Shown here one piece after another: positions 53,847 to 62,647 of a stretch of 64,000 bases of DNA. Source of the stretch: Synechococcus sp. CC9605 (GTDB taxonomy: Bacteria > Cyanobacteriota > Cyanobacteriia > PCC-6307 > Cyanobiaceae); contig NC_007516.1 of assembly GCF_000012625.1 (NCBI RefSeq), positions 1,302,001-1,366,000 on the forward strand, in the 5' to 3' direction. Both the position numbers and the translations under genes were made by a program. The notes under the pieces are model-generated. The model searched no databases, was not told where the DNA came from, and saw only the letters and a program-made list of their open reading frames with translations. Numbering within the stretch: the first letter of the stretch is position 1; every line of letters starts with the position of its first letter.

Positions 53847-54161
53847 GTGGCTAACTTTCACCAGTTCTCGGGTTTTCGTTCAGCTTTGGGCCGGGTCGTC
53901 ATCACCCACAGCACCTATGTAGACGGCTTGATCCCGTGGCTGAAGGCCCTGTCCCATGAGACGGATATTCAGACGATCACCCCCGCCGTGATCAGCCGGG
54001 TGCGTGGACGCAGTCCTGAGCTGCAACTGCGGGTGTCCACCCCGATCACAGGGGGATACAAGCTGGTGGCCCGCAAGGGCACATCAGCCCAGGAAGTCTT
54101 TGTGGTGACTTCGATGAGTCGGCCAGACCTGGAACAGGCCGTTCTGCATCACCGCCCCTGA
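53847..54161 (+). CDS. DUF2103 family protein
   Basis: A 104-aa protein beginning with GTG: ANFHQFSGFRSALGRVVITH, then YVDGLIPWLKALSHETDIQT. The conserved HSTYVDG and the basic strand RGRSPELQLRVS match DUF2103, annotated elsewhere as a putative metal-binding protein in cyanobacteria. It has no signal or membrane segment. Confidence 0.82.
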   Translation: MANFHQFSGFRSALGRVVITHSTYVDGLIPWLKALSHETDIQTITPAVISRVRGRSPELQLRVSTPITGGYKLVARKGTSAQEVFVVTSMSRPDLEQAVLHHRP

Positions 54162-54529
54162 ACGGGTTGGCCTTACTCGAATCCGGCAGCACGACAGGCC
54201 TCAGGATGACCAACGGCAACGCCGGGATCGCGGGCACAGAGTTCAGCCCAATCGGATCAGCGGAAACATAGGGGAAGGATGGCCCGGCATGCGACTTCAG
54301 CGTTATCCGGTAGAAGGGGTCAGCGTCAGCCGCGGGGCTGCCAAAACAACCCACAAGCAGCGCGATTAGCACCAACCAGAAAAAAGGCGAAAAGAATGAA
54401 ACCAGAACGGAAGAATGACAGTGAAGCGATGCAGAAAAATAATTCTCAACAACACCATCAACCAACAAACTCAATCTGAGAACAAATTTGATTCCCTGGA
54501 TCCATGCACAGTGACATCAGACAGTAGTA
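54162..54529. other. Gap with a possible broken secreted-protein gene on the minus strand
   Basis: A minus-strand frame (from about 54474) gives a signal-peptide-like LVLIALLVGCFGSPAADADP. Another frame ending at 54178 gives WAELCARDPGVAVGHPEACR, protein-like, with a stop separating them. This looks like a small lipoprotein or secreted protein broken by a frameshift, but the case is weak. Confidence 0.3.
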
Positions 54530-54682
54530 TCAATCGTTGGCGTCAGTTGCAGGGATCTTGAATTCCATAAACAGCGCTTCCGCGTCAGCGTAATCTTTCT
54601 TTTCGCGCAAATAAAAGACCTGAGCTTTCCACCAATCCCAGGTTTCCATTTGGATCAGTTCATCCAGGCGTGGATCACGCAT
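54530..54682 (-). CDS. Small uncharacterised protein, 50 aa
   Basis: MRDPRLDELIQMETWDWWKA, then QVFYLREKKDYADAEALFME, FKIPATDAND. Acidic, with a Trp cluster and helical character. Codon use and composition are protein-like throughout. No family is recognised. ATG 54682, stop 54530. Confidence 0.6.
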   Translation of the reverse strand: MRDPRLDELIQMETWDWWKAQVFYLREKKDYADAEALFMEFKIPATDAND

Positions 54683-54809
54683 CGCAGCACTGCAATCAAC
54701 CAAACGCTAAGGACAGGCAAAGCGCTGACAAGCTTTGTTCACACAGCCGTAAGCATCATCGACTACACAACAGCACAGGGGTAGCCTTGATGGCTGCAGC
54801 GATCGAACC

Positions 54810-55022
54810 ATGCCCCTCGAAATAGCCGTCAAACAAGGGCAACAAACAATGGAGAGCATGGGCAGTTTCGACGACCTCGAAGACGCTTTGACCGAATTCA
54901 ACGAATTGATCAACCGTCGAAACTGGCGTCAGAGCGTGACCACCATCTCGCTGACCGACACCGATAAAAACAAATGCCTCGCCCAATATGCGCTACAGGA
55001 GTTCAACCATTCAGAGATCTAG
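54810..55022 (+). CDS. Small uncharacterised protein, 70 aa
   Basis: MPLEIAVKQGQQTMESMGSF, then DDLEDALTEFNELINRRNWR. An acidic helical protein with no signal or membrane segment. No family is recognised. ATG 54810. It lies in a patch of tiny genes between DUF2103 and purK. Confidence 0.6.
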   Translation: MPLEIAVKQGQQTMESMGSFDDLEDALTEFNELINRRNWRQSVTTISLTDTDKNKCLAQYALQEFNHSEI

Positions 55023-55088
55023 ACCCTCAAGCCGATCAATAGCAAGCGAATAAAAACAAATCTAGAATTCGAGCAAAGCGAAATTGAC

Positions 55089-55184
55089 ATGATGAACGGC
55101 AAGGTTCTGGTTATGGGAATTGGCCTCTTCTTCCTTTTATTTTTTGTAATTGAGTCTTGGCTGATGAGGGGCATACCCCACTAG
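55089..55184 (+). CDS. Tiny single-helix membrane protein, 31 aa
   Basis: MMNGKVLVMGIGLFFLLFFV, then IESWLMRGIPH. One hydrophobic helix of about 20 residues with a charged end. The size and layout resemble small thylakoid subunits but match none I know. No clear ribosome binding site. Confidence 0.45.
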   Translation: MMNGKVLVMGIGLFFLLFFVIESWLMRGIPH

Positions 55185-55340
55185 CCAATCAGAAATGTTG
55201 GTCAGGCAAGTCACAATCAACTAACCCACTGAACTCGGCGTCATCCACGCACGGGGATTGATCAAAGAATTTAATTGACATGCATCCAACAGCTCACCGA
55301 ATGAACACCAAAAGAACACTAAAAATTAGGCATGCTCAAC
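55185..55340. other. Gap, nothing recognised
   Basis: AT-rich DNA between the 31-aa ORF and the convergent 133-aa membrane gene. No hairpin with a T-run and no open frame of note. Confidence 0.5.
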
Positions 55341-55742
55341 TCAGCTTGTAAAACTGCGATATGTGCGACTGATTAAAAAGTAATTGGCAGCAAAGATAGC
55401 TGCCAAAGCAAGGTGAAATTGCGGTCCAAATGGAATACCCATTCCATTCACAGTGATCCAAGTGTTGACAACAAAGAAAGCAATGTTGCCAACGAGCAGA
55501 AGGGCAAGCAAGATCTTTTTCAGCGCATTTGACTGCAAGAGAAGGAGGACCAAAGCCCCATAAACACCAAAAACAAGTCCAAGGTCGGAGTAGCCATGCA
55601 GGATCCTCATCGAGACATCGGAATGGCTATGGGTGAAGGCTGCTGCCAGAAGGTTTAAAGGAACCAAAGCCGTCACGTTGGGCCCCAGGAAATGACGGGG
55701 AGCGCCTTGCAACCACATGGCCTGCTGCAACTGCTTGTTCAT
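55341..55742 (-). CDS. Four-helix membrane protein, 133 aa
   Basis: Hydrophobic segments at about residues 22-37 (NVTALVPLNLLAAAF), 50-70 (LGLVFGVYGALVLLLL), 75-92 (ILLALLLVGNIAFFVV) and 105-122 (FHLALAAIFAANYFLI). No signal peptidase site. It resembles small cyanobacterial integral membrane proteins without assigned function. ATG 55742. Confidence 0.65.
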   Translation of the reverse strand: MNKQLQQAMWLQGAPRHFLGPNVTALVPLNLLAAAFTHSHSDVSMRILHGYSDLGLVFGVYGALVLLLLQSNALKKILLALLLVGNIAFFVVNTWITVNGMGIPFGPQFHLALAAIFAANYFLISRTYRSFTS

Positions 55743-55941
55743 AGTCGAACCAGTGGCTCAAAGCTGCGCCAAAGCACTCATAATGACGTACTCCACCAGT
55801 TTCCGCACGGAGGGTTGGTGCTGGCTAGAAGCCAATGGGCAGTTGTCGGTGAACGACAAGAGCCTGACAAGTTCTTTTTCTCCTCCCAGATAAACCACCG
55901 CAATACGTTGGCGACGAACGTGGCAGGAGAAAGCTAATCAA
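55743..55941. other. Gap with only a doubtful 36-aa frame
   Basis: A plus-strand frame 55783-55893 contains WCWLEANGQLSVNDKSLT. It shares ANGQL with a short frame at 35056-35154 inside the element, but is too short to call. Confidence 0.3.
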
Positions 55942-56390
55942 TCAGATCTGCGGATAAAGACCAGGCAAGTGATTTGCACCTCGAATAAGCCGCATAAATT
56001 TCTTGGAAAGTGATGCTCCGGTTGATTGACCAAATTTGAGCGGCGAGATCAACGCTTCAAGGCTGATGGATTCGTTCGCCTCCTCAGATCCGACCAAGGC
56101 TCTTGGCACGGGCCAGCACTATGCGCAGTTCAAGCGAAAAGCCTCTTTGGCACCTGGGTGTCAGATCCCCCTTGATCGATGTGGGTGAAGACCTCAAACG
56201 CTTCTGGAGAAAATTCATACCAGACCCTGTTCACGTCCCTGATGAGGTGAACCGCCATGCCGTGCGAGCCCCAGTGGTCGACCTGGAAGAACCAGAAGGG
56301 GCGACAAAGTGGGGTTTCGTTTCCGGCTGCATGGCCGGTCTACGTCACCGTCACGACAGTCTCCCCAAGTCGAAAGAGAGTCAGATCAGA
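55942..56390 (-). pseudogene. Decayed gene with a stop and at least two frameshifts
   Basis: Successive protein-like pieces on the minus strand: SDLTLFRLGETVVTVT, a TAG (56340-56342), then TGHAAGNETPLCRPFWFFQV and VDHWGSHGMAVHLIRDVNRV (frame ends 56130). In a second frame FSLELRIVLARAKSLGRI follows, and in a third SISLEALISPLKFGQSTGAS and RGANHLPGLYPQI to the stop at 55942. The plus-strand frame over the same DNA is less protein-like. The family is not recognised. Confidence 0.5.
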
Positions 56391-56435
56391 GCACTAGAAA
56401 AAGGCCGTCACCAACACAGCAGTTCAATACTTAGC

Positions 56436-57596
56436 CTAGTCCTGACTCTCGCTCGCGTGGGGCCAGATCCTGCGAATGGCGGCAAGTGCTGACTCGGCCT
56501 CATCGCGACGCATCGCCACCGTTTCAGTCTCGAGCAGCAGCGTCACGTGGCCCAACTTGCGCCCCGGAGTTTCCGGTGACTTGCCGTACCAGTGCAGGTG
56601 AAGCCCTGGCATGGCTTCCAGCGCCTGGAGCCGCTGGTCCAAGGGATCATGGCGTTCGGGGTCCAGGCCCAGCAGGTTGACCATCAAGGCACCGCGGCTT
56701 TTGAGCTCGGGATCAGGCACGGGAAGACCAGCCGCGATGCAGAGCTGCTGATCGAACTGACTGCTGGTGCAGGCTTCGATCGAGAAATGGCCTGAATTGT
56801 GGGTACGGGGGGCGATCTCATTCACCTGCAGGCCAGCTGGTCCATAGAAAAACTCCAGAGCCAACACCCCCACATAGCCGAGCTTCGTCATCAGCGACGC
56901 AGCAACGTTGTAGGCCAAGGCCGCTACGGAAGGGTCCACCGGTGCCGGTGCCAGAACCCAGTCACAAACCTGCTGATGCTGATGGGTCTGCGCCAGAGGG
57001 AAATGGCGGATCCGGCCGCGCTGATCGCGGCTGACCACGAGAGCCAGCTCAAGTTCATAGTCCACCCAGGATTCCAGCAACCAATCCTCGGCAGGGACGG
57101 CTCGCAACAACTGCGACAGGGCATCGATATCGCGCAACACCACCGTGCCCTTCCCGTCATATCCCCCGCGGGAGGCCTTGGCCATGACGGGAAAGGTCCA
57201 GCCCTGAGGAAGCGCAGGTTGGGCCGGCGAAATCAAACGCAGCGGACACCAGGGCGGGCTTGGGATCGCCAGATCGTCGAGCAGCTGACGCTGCGACAAC
57301 TTGTCGACCAGGGGCGAGAGCACAGCCAGGGATGGCTGGAAACGAACGCCCTGCTGCTCCAACGGCAGAAGGGCGTCGATGTTGACCCACTCGTTCTCGA
57401 AGGTGACGCCGTCACAGCCCACCACCAGCTCCCGGGTTCCAGCCACATCCCGCGGATCCGCCGACACGAGACGCGAAGCCAATCCAGCGGCGGGATCCGC
57501 TGGATTGGCTGTCTGAACGGCGATCGGAACCTCGCGTTGCGCGGCGGCCTGCACAAGCATCCGTGCCAGCTGACCACCTCCCACAACGCCGATCAT
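56436..57596 (-). CDS. purK: N5-carboxyaminoimidazole ribonucleotide synthase
   Basis: A 386-aa ATP-grasp enzyme of purine synthesis. IGVVGGGQLARMLVQAAAQR is the N-terminal signature, MAKASRGGYDGKGTVVLRDI the ATP-grasp core, and VNEIAPRTHNSGHFSIEACT the metal/phosphate site. Full length. ATG 57596. purN is also in the window but far away, so there is no purine operon here. Confidence 0.95.
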   Translation of the reverse strand: MIGVVGGGQLARMLVQAAAQREVPIAVQTANPADPAAGLASRLVSADPRDVAGTRELVVGCDGVTFENEWVNIDALLPLEQQGVRFQPSLAVLSPLVDKLSQRQLLDDLAIPSPPWCPLRLISPAQPALPQGWTFPVMAKASRGGYDGKGTVVLRDIDALSQLLRAVPAEDWLLESWVDYELELALVVSRDQRGRIRHFPLAQTHQHQQVCDWVLAPAPVDPSVAALAYNVAASLMTKLGYVGVLALEFFYGPAGLQVNEIAPRTHNSGHFSIEACTSSQFDQQLCIAAGLPVPDPELKSRGALMVNLLGLDPERHDPLDQRLQALEAMPGLHLHWYGKSPETPGRKLGHVTLLLETETVAMRRDEAESALAAIRRIWPHASESQD

Positions 57597-57648
57597 CGTG
57601 TCCGAGCTGATGTCCGCAGCTTGCCACTCTGCAGGGTCAGTGAAAGCG

Positions 57649-58584
57649 TCAGATCAGCGGCCGGTCGCCGGCTAAGGCCAAGCGAACCATGGTGAACAGC
57701 AGCACCATCAGGAACAGGGCCAGGCCAAGGGTGCAGGCGTAGCTGATCTCCAATTCAGCGAAAGCCTGTTCGTACGCGTAATAAACGATGGTTCGGGTGG
57801 CATCCGCAGGACCTCCCTGCGTCATCAGGAACGCCTCCTCGAACACCTTCGTGGCCGCGATCGACGACACCACAGCGACCAGTGTCACGTAGGGCCCCAT
57901 CAAGGGCAGGGTGATGTCGAGATGTTTTCTCCAGCCCTCGCTGCCATCCAGCTCCGCAGCTTCATAGAGCTCCTTGGGAATGCCCTGAAGACCCGCTAGG
58001 AAGATCACCATGTAATAGCCTAGTCCTTTCCAGAGGGTCACCAACATCACGGCGGGCAGGGCCAGCTGTGGCGTGGTGAGGAATCCAATCGGACTGAAGG
58101 CATCGCCAAGCAGGGCGCTTAACCATCCATTGATTAATCCGTTCTCGGCATACAGCCAGCGGAAGGCGATCGCTGCAACAACGATTGATACCAGCACCGG
58201 GGTGTAGAAGGCGCCCCGCAGCAGGGAACGCCCCGGCAGCCCCTGGTTCACCAGCACCGCCAGCGCCATCGCCCCCAGAACGATGGGAGGCACCACACCA
58301 ACCAGATAGAGAAAGGTGGTGAGCAGCACCTGCCGCGCCATCGGGTCCGACAGCAGGCGCTCCAGGTTGGCCAAACCGACAAAACGCAGGGGTTCACTGA
58401 CATCCAGCCCCGTGGCGGTAAAGCTCATCACCAGAGCCATCAGGGCCGGCACCAGCACCGACAAACTGATCAGCACCACAGCCGGCAGCAGGAACGCCCA
58501 GGCCGAAAGAGAGTTGCGCACTGATCTCTCGCGCACAGGACCAGCGACACTGTTGCGAGAGTAGGTGGGTTCCAACGGTTTCAT
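57649..58584 (-). CDS. Sugar ABC transporter permease (MalF/UgpA type)
   Basis: A 311-aa membrane protein with six apparent helices. The EAA loop is [22 protein letters not shown]. The N-terminal segment before the first helix is polar. No binding protein, second permease or ATPase gene adjoins it, so it is orphaned here; it might share another system's ATPase. ATG 58584 lies in a CATG shared with the divergent aroB ATG (58583); MIVVMKPLE further upstream is an alternative. Confidence 0.85.
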   Translation of the reverse strand: MKPLEPTYSRNSVAGPVRERSVRNSLSAWAFLLPAVVLISLSVLVPALMALVMSFTATGLDVSEPLRFVGLANLERLLSDPMARQVLLTTFLYLVGVVPPIVLGAMALAVLVNQGLPGRSLLRGAFYTPVLVSIVVAAIAFRWLYAENGLINGWLSALLGDAFSPIGFLTTPQLALPAVMLVTLWKGLGYYMVIFLAGLQGIPKELYEAAELDGSEGWRKHLDITLPLMGPYVTLVAVVSSIAATKVFEEAFLMTQGGPADATRTIVYYAYEQAFAELEISYACTLGLALFLMVLLFTMVRLALAGDRPLI

Positions 58585-59698
58585 GACCACAATCACCCCG
58601 TTGCATCACATCCGCGTTGCGCTGGAGCGCAATCCCTACGAGGTGGTGATTGGAAACGGCGGCCTTGCCAGACTTGGTCAGCAGATGCTGGACGCTGGTG
58701 TGCAGGCTGATCGGCGTGTGCTGGTGGTCAGCAATCCCGATGTCGCCAACCCCTATGGCGATGCCTGCCTTAACAGCCTCAGAGAGGCAGGTTTCAGCGT
58801 GGAGCTTTTGGTGATTGACGCCGGCGAACACCAGAAGACGCCCGCCACGGTGGCGGAGATCCACGACGCGGCTTACAGCGCCAAGCTCGAACGCAGCTCC
58901 TTGATGGTGGCCCTTGGCGGAGGCGTTGTGGGGGACATGACCGGTTTTGCAGCAGCCACCTGGCTGCGGGGCATCCAGGTGGTGCAAGTGCCCACAACCC
59001 TGCTGGCCATGGTGGATGCGTCGATCGGGGGTAAGACCGGGGTCAACCATCCCCGCGGCAAAAACCTGATCGGTGCCTTTCACCAGCCGCGGCTGGTGCT
59101 GATCGATCCATCGACCCTCAACACTCTGCCCGAACGCGAGTTCCGGGCCGGCATGGCCGAAGTAATCAAGTATGGAATCCTCGGCGATACGGCGCTGTTC
59201 GAAGAACTGGAAGCTTGCCCCGACCCGAGCACGCCTGCGGGTCTTGGTGCGGAACGCCTGAGCTCGATTCTGCAGCGATCGGCCGCGGCCAAGGCACGGG
59301 TGGTGGCCGCCGACGAAAAAGAAGGTAGCCTGCGGGCGATCCTCAACTACGGCCATACCTTCGGCCATGTGGTGGAGACCCTCTGCGGCTATGGCACCTG
59401 GCTCCATGGTGAAGCGGTCGCCATTGGCATGGTGGCGGTGGGCGAACTTGCGGTACTTCGGGGCAGCTGGAGCCGCGATGATGCTGAGCGCCAACGCCGA
59501 CTGATCGAGAGCGCCGGACTCCCCACCGCCTGGCCGGATCTCTCCGCTGATGCGGTTTTAAACAGCCTGCAGGGGGACAAAAAGGTGCGTGACGGCCGCC
59601 TGCGCTTCGTGATGCCCACCGGCATCGGATCCGTTGAGATCCGCGATGACGTCAGTCGTGAGGAAATTCTGAGCTGCCTGGAGCGCCTGAAAGGCTGA
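58583..59698 (+). CDS. aroB: 3-dehydroquinate synthase
   Basis: A 371-aa NAD- and metal-dependent enzyme, second step of the shikimate pathway. [40 protein letters not shown] and the metal ligands in [14 protein letters not shown] and HGEAVAIGM are present. ATG 58583 shares the CATG with the divergent permease start. The 3' end overlaps the MidA-type gene tail-to-tail by 47 bases. Confidence 0.94.
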   Translation: MTTITPLHHIRVALERNPYEVVIGNGGLARLGQQMLDAGVQADRRVLVVSNPDVANPYGDACLNSLREAGFSVELLVIDAGEHQKTPATVAEIHDAAYSAKLERSSLMVALGGGVVGDMTGFAAATWLRGIQVVQVPTTLLAMVDASIGGKTGVNHPRGKNLIGAFHQPRLVLIDPSTLNTLPEREFRAGMAEVIKYGILGDTALFEELEACPDPSTPAGLGAERLSSILQRSAAAKARVVAADEKEGSLRAILNYGHTFGHVVETLCGYGTWLHGEAVAIGMVAVGELAVLRGSWSRDDAERQRRLIESAGLPTAWPDLSADAVLNSLQGDKKVRDGRLRFVMPTGIGSVEIRDDVSREEILSCLERLKG

Positions 59699-60851
59699 AG
59701 CCGCCTTCCGGCAACCCGCGGAGGTAGGTGAGCCAGCGGAACGCACCCAGCCCCGCAGGATCAACCAGGCGAAGCAAGGCTTCGCGGCGTTGCAGGGCTT
59801 CCGCCAGCTGTTGGCCCGGTAGCTGCTGCAGCCCATGCAGACGCTGCGCAAGCCCCAAGGCCAGCAGTGCCTCGCCCTGCTTGATCTGATCACCCACCAG
59901 CCAGCCGTTGCGCTGGGCCGCCTCATCAACAACCTCGATGCAGAGGTGGGCCGTGAGGTCCTGCTCACCAGGCTGATCCAAGGGCGACAGCCCCGCCTGC
60001 TGAGCGCAAACAGCCATCAAGGTGCCGTCGGAGCGCCGGGCCGTGTAATAACGCTCGGCCTCCAGGGCGTAATCAATCACCAGCAGAACGCCCGCATCCA
60101 CGGCAGCGGCCGCCGCCGCGAACCAGTCGAGCATTGCACTGTTCCACTCCGTGGTCCACCCCTCTTCGGCATCGGGGGGCGGCAACTGAATGCCGCTTTG
60201 GCCGCACACGCGCCTGATCTCCTGGTGCAAACCATCGGGGAGGGGCCGATGCGTTGTTCTCAGATCACCCTTTGGAGCGAGCTCCACCCACTGCTGCTGG
60301 AGAGATCCCTCCCGCCAGATCAGTCGTTCCACCGGGAGGGCATCCAGCAACTCATGGGCGATCACCACGCCCTGAACCGGAGCGCGGCGCAACTCGTCCA
60401 GAGAACACCAGCGCAGCGGCAGATCGTCCGCCTCTTGCAGCAGAGCCTGTTGCCGCCGCCGCATGCCGGGGTTGGCCTCCACCAACACCAATTCGATCCG
60501 AGCCAGGAGTTCTGGATCAGCACCATGCAACGCAGCGACCAGATCCCGGGCCAGATGACCCTCGCCAGGACCGATTTCCACAATCGACAGGCGTTGATCA
60601 GGATCGCTTCGGGGAATCGACGTCAGCCAGGCCAGGATCTGAGGAGCCAGAAGGACTGCAAAATCACTGCCCAACGCTGGGGAGGTGACGAAATCACCCT
60701 GGGCACCAATGCGCGCGCGGCCTGAGCCGTAATACCCGTGCTCCGGCTCATTCAGAGCCAGATCCATGAATCGGGAAAACGGAACAGCACCCCCCGCCTG
60801 ATGCAGATGCGTTGCCAACCATTCAGGACAGGACGCAACCATCGGTTCCAT
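59652..60851 (-). CDS. MidA/NDUFAF7-type SAM-dependent methyltransferase
   Basis: About 399 aa. The DUF185 N-terminal segment has [20 protein letters not shown] and [20 protein letters not shown], and the SAM site is [19 protein letters not shown]. The family methylates an arginine of the 49-kDa subunit (NdhH/NuoD-like) in complex I assembly; in cyanobacteria that would be NDH-1. ATG 60851 ([13 protein letters not shown]) is chosen; an ATG at 60884 would overlap the divergent gene's start. Confidence 0.85.
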   Translation of the reverse strand: MEPMVASCPEWLATHLHQAGGAVPFSRFMDLALNEPEHGYYGSGRARIGAQGDFVTSPALGSDFAVLLAPQILAWLTSIPRSDPDQRLSIVEIGPGEGHLARDLVAALHGADPELLARIELVLVEANPGMRRRQQALLQEADDLPLRWCSLDELRRAPVQGVVIAHELLDALPVERLIWREGSLQQQWVELAPKGDLRTTHRPLPDGLHQEIRRVCGQSGIQLPPPDAEEGWTTEWNSAMLDWFAAAAAAVDAGVLLVIDYALEAERYYTARRSDGTLMAVCAQQAGLSPLDQPGEQDLTAHLCIEVVDEAAQRNGWLVGDQIKQGEALLALGLAQRLHGLQQLPGQQLAEALQRREALLRLVDPAGLGAFRWLTYLRGLPEGGFSLSGAPGSSEFPHD

Positions 60852-60882
60852 TGGAGAGAATGCCGGTCGCTGCAGCAGCTCC

Positions 60883-61692
60883 ATGGGAACACATCACACC
60901 CGACATCTGTGGAGCCTTGTCGTGGTGGCTCTGGTCAGCCTGGGTGTTCTGGTGACCCCGGCTGAGGCCTACGACAACCCGGAGCTGCTGCCAGATCACC
61001 CCACCCCGGTGATCGACCTCGCCAAGGTGTTCAGTGACACCCAGAGAAGCCAGTTGGAGGCATCCCTGGCGGATGTGGAAGAACGCACCGGCTGGAAGAT
61101 GCGGGTGTTGACTCAGTACGAACGCACACCAGGTCTGGCCATTCGCGAGTTCTGGGGGCTGGATGAAAGCAGCCTGCTGCTGGTGGCCGACCCCCGCGGC
61201 GGGAACCTGCTGAACTTCAACGTTGGCGATGCCTACTTCGCGATGATGCCGCGCACCTATTGGGTGGAGCTGCAGACCCGCTACGGCAACCAGTACTACG
61301 TGAAGGATCACGGCGAGGACGGAGCCGTGTTGGATGCCCTCAATGCGGTGGAAATCTGTCTGGACCGTGGTGGCTGTCAGGTGGTGCCAGGCCTTCCCCA
61401 GGAACAGTGGCTTTGGACGCTGACCACCTCGATCTTCGGCGGCTTGATTGCTGGCTTTGCGGCCTATCCACGGAAGGAGGGCGAAACCATCGCCTGGGCC
61501 TGGTTGCTGCTGCTCTCACCGCTGTGGGTGATGCTCTTCGGGGTCTTCGGCGTTGCCCCTGTGGTCACACGGACGTCTGAAGTGATGCCCCTGCTGCGCA
61601 ATGGGGTCGGCTTCCTGGCTGGTGGCATCGCCGCTTATCTGATCGCCCAGGCCACGGTTGGTCGAAAGCTTCAGAACGACGCTGAGGGTTGA
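60883..61692 (+). CDS. TPM-domain protein (TLP18.3/Psb32-like)
   Basis: A 269-aa protein. Signal peptide (SLVVVALVSLGVLVTPAEA), then the TPM domain (DLAKVFSDTQRSQLEASLAD, TGWKMRVLTQYERTPGLAI, LNFNVGDAYFAMMP). Two C-terminal membrane helices (WTLTTSIFGGLIAGFAA; WAWLLLLSPLWVMLFGVFG) are present. Related proteins aid photosystem II repair in plants and cyanobacteria. The start is ATG 60883. Confidence 0.85.
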   Translation: MGTHHTRHLWSLVVVALVSLGVLVTPAEAYDNPELLPDHPTPVIDLAKVFSDTQRSQLEASLADVEERTGWKMRVLTQYERTPGLAIREFWGLDESSLLLVADPRGGNLLNFNVGDAYFAMMPRTYWVELQTRYGNQYYVKDHGEDGAVLDALNAVEICLDRGGCQVVPGLPQEQWLWTLTTSIFGGLIAGFAAYPRKEGETIAWAWLLLLSPLWVMLFGVFGVAPVVTRTSEVMPLLRNGVGFLAGGIAAYLIAQATVGRKLQNDAEG

Positions 61693-61720
61693 GGGGGTTA
61701 GACGACCTCGAAAATGTCTC

Positions 61721-62440
61721 TCACAGCCGGGTGGCGCATTCGATGCGCGACCCGGTACAAAGTGCCGGAGGAGGAGCGACGAGCGCCTGGCGCTTGATAT
61801 CACGCAAACGACGCAACTCCGCAAGATTCACGTCATAGAAGGAACGCAGACGCGCATATTTTTTGACGGGTTGGCCGTAATAGCTGCGACCGGCGAGTGT
61901 GGGGAAGGACGCCCATTCGGGAGCCAGCATGGCCGCGAGAAGCGGGCTGAGAACACCGGTGTCGGTCAAACCCAAAGCTTTGCGCCGCTGGATCAGAAAC
62001 AAGGCGCCCTGGTCCTGGGCCTCAGGTCCGAAACCGCGCACGCCGATGCTGCGCTGAACCAGATTCCAGGTGAAGGGCATGAACTGGTAGGCCCCGGCAG
62101 CTGCACTGGCGTAGCGGGAGCTATAGATCACCCGGTTGGGATGACGGTCTAGGGAAGGCATCAAACCACCTCCGAACATCACCCGGTAGCCCACATCGAG
62201 GCCACCTTTCCAGGTGCCTTCCGCGAAGCGGATCGTGTTGAGCATCGCCCGACGTTCAGGCGTGATCAAGTAGGGAATCGCCCGGCTGGGCTGGATATCA
62301 GAGGTGTGAATCAACTGCGCCCGCGAGGCGGGGGGCAACAGGCTCGCCCGGGCTGACAGCGGTGAACAGAGGGCAGGCAGAACTCCGACGATCACGGCCG
62401 CTTGAAGCGTCTGACGACCGATGAATGCAGAGATAGCCAT
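61721..62440 (-). CDS. Lysozyme-like (GH104-type) secreted protein
   Basis: A 239-aa protein. A hydrophobic N-terminus (LQAAVIVGVLPALCSPLSA) suggests secretion. The catalytic-type segment is IRFAEGTWKGGLDVGYRVMF, with Glu, then YSSRYASAAAGAYQFMPFTW, the pattern of phage-type muramidases (lambda endolysin/GH104-like). It may act in peptidoglycan remodelling. ATG 62440. Confidence 0.8.
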   Translation of the reverse strand: MAISAFIGRQTLQAAVIVGVLPALCSPLSARASLLPPASRAQLIHTSDIQPSRAIPYLITPERRAMLNTIRFAEGTWKGGLDVGYRVMFGGGLMPSLDRHPNRVIYSSRYASAAAGAYQFMPFTWNLVQRSIGVRGFGPEAQDQGALFLIQRRKALGLTDTGVLSPLLAAMLAPEWASFPTLAGRSYYGQPVKKYARLRSFYDVNLAELRRLRDIKRQALVAPPPALCTGSRIECATRL

Positions 62441-62647
62441 TAAGAGCGTTCAAAGTGCATGCCCTCAGAAGAGGACGATGAGCAGATCAGAAGCGGATGA
62501 AATGCTCGGGCGAGAAAAAATCCCACTCCGTGCGACTTTCTCGAACCGAAGGCTCAAAGCAATAGGTATATATGCCAGTCAAATAATCGGCCAGGGCATC
62601 AACTTGGCAGCAAATTGACGCGACAAGAAGTAGTTTTTTCGTGAAAA
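62441..62647. other. Gap, nothing recognised
   Basis: AT-richer spacer between two minus-strand genes. No hairpin with a T-run and no credible small frame. Confidence 0.5.

Noticed and set aside
35056-55893. Possible family of short peptides sharing ANGQL (35056-35154 and 55783-55893)
   Set aside because: Five shared residues in frames of 32 and 36 codons could be chance, and no ribosome sites are evident.
56103-56492. 129-residue plus-strand frame upstream of purK
   Set aside because: The opposite strand carries more protein-like text in pieces, and the frame runs into purK. It is better explained as the shadow of a decayed minus-strand gene.
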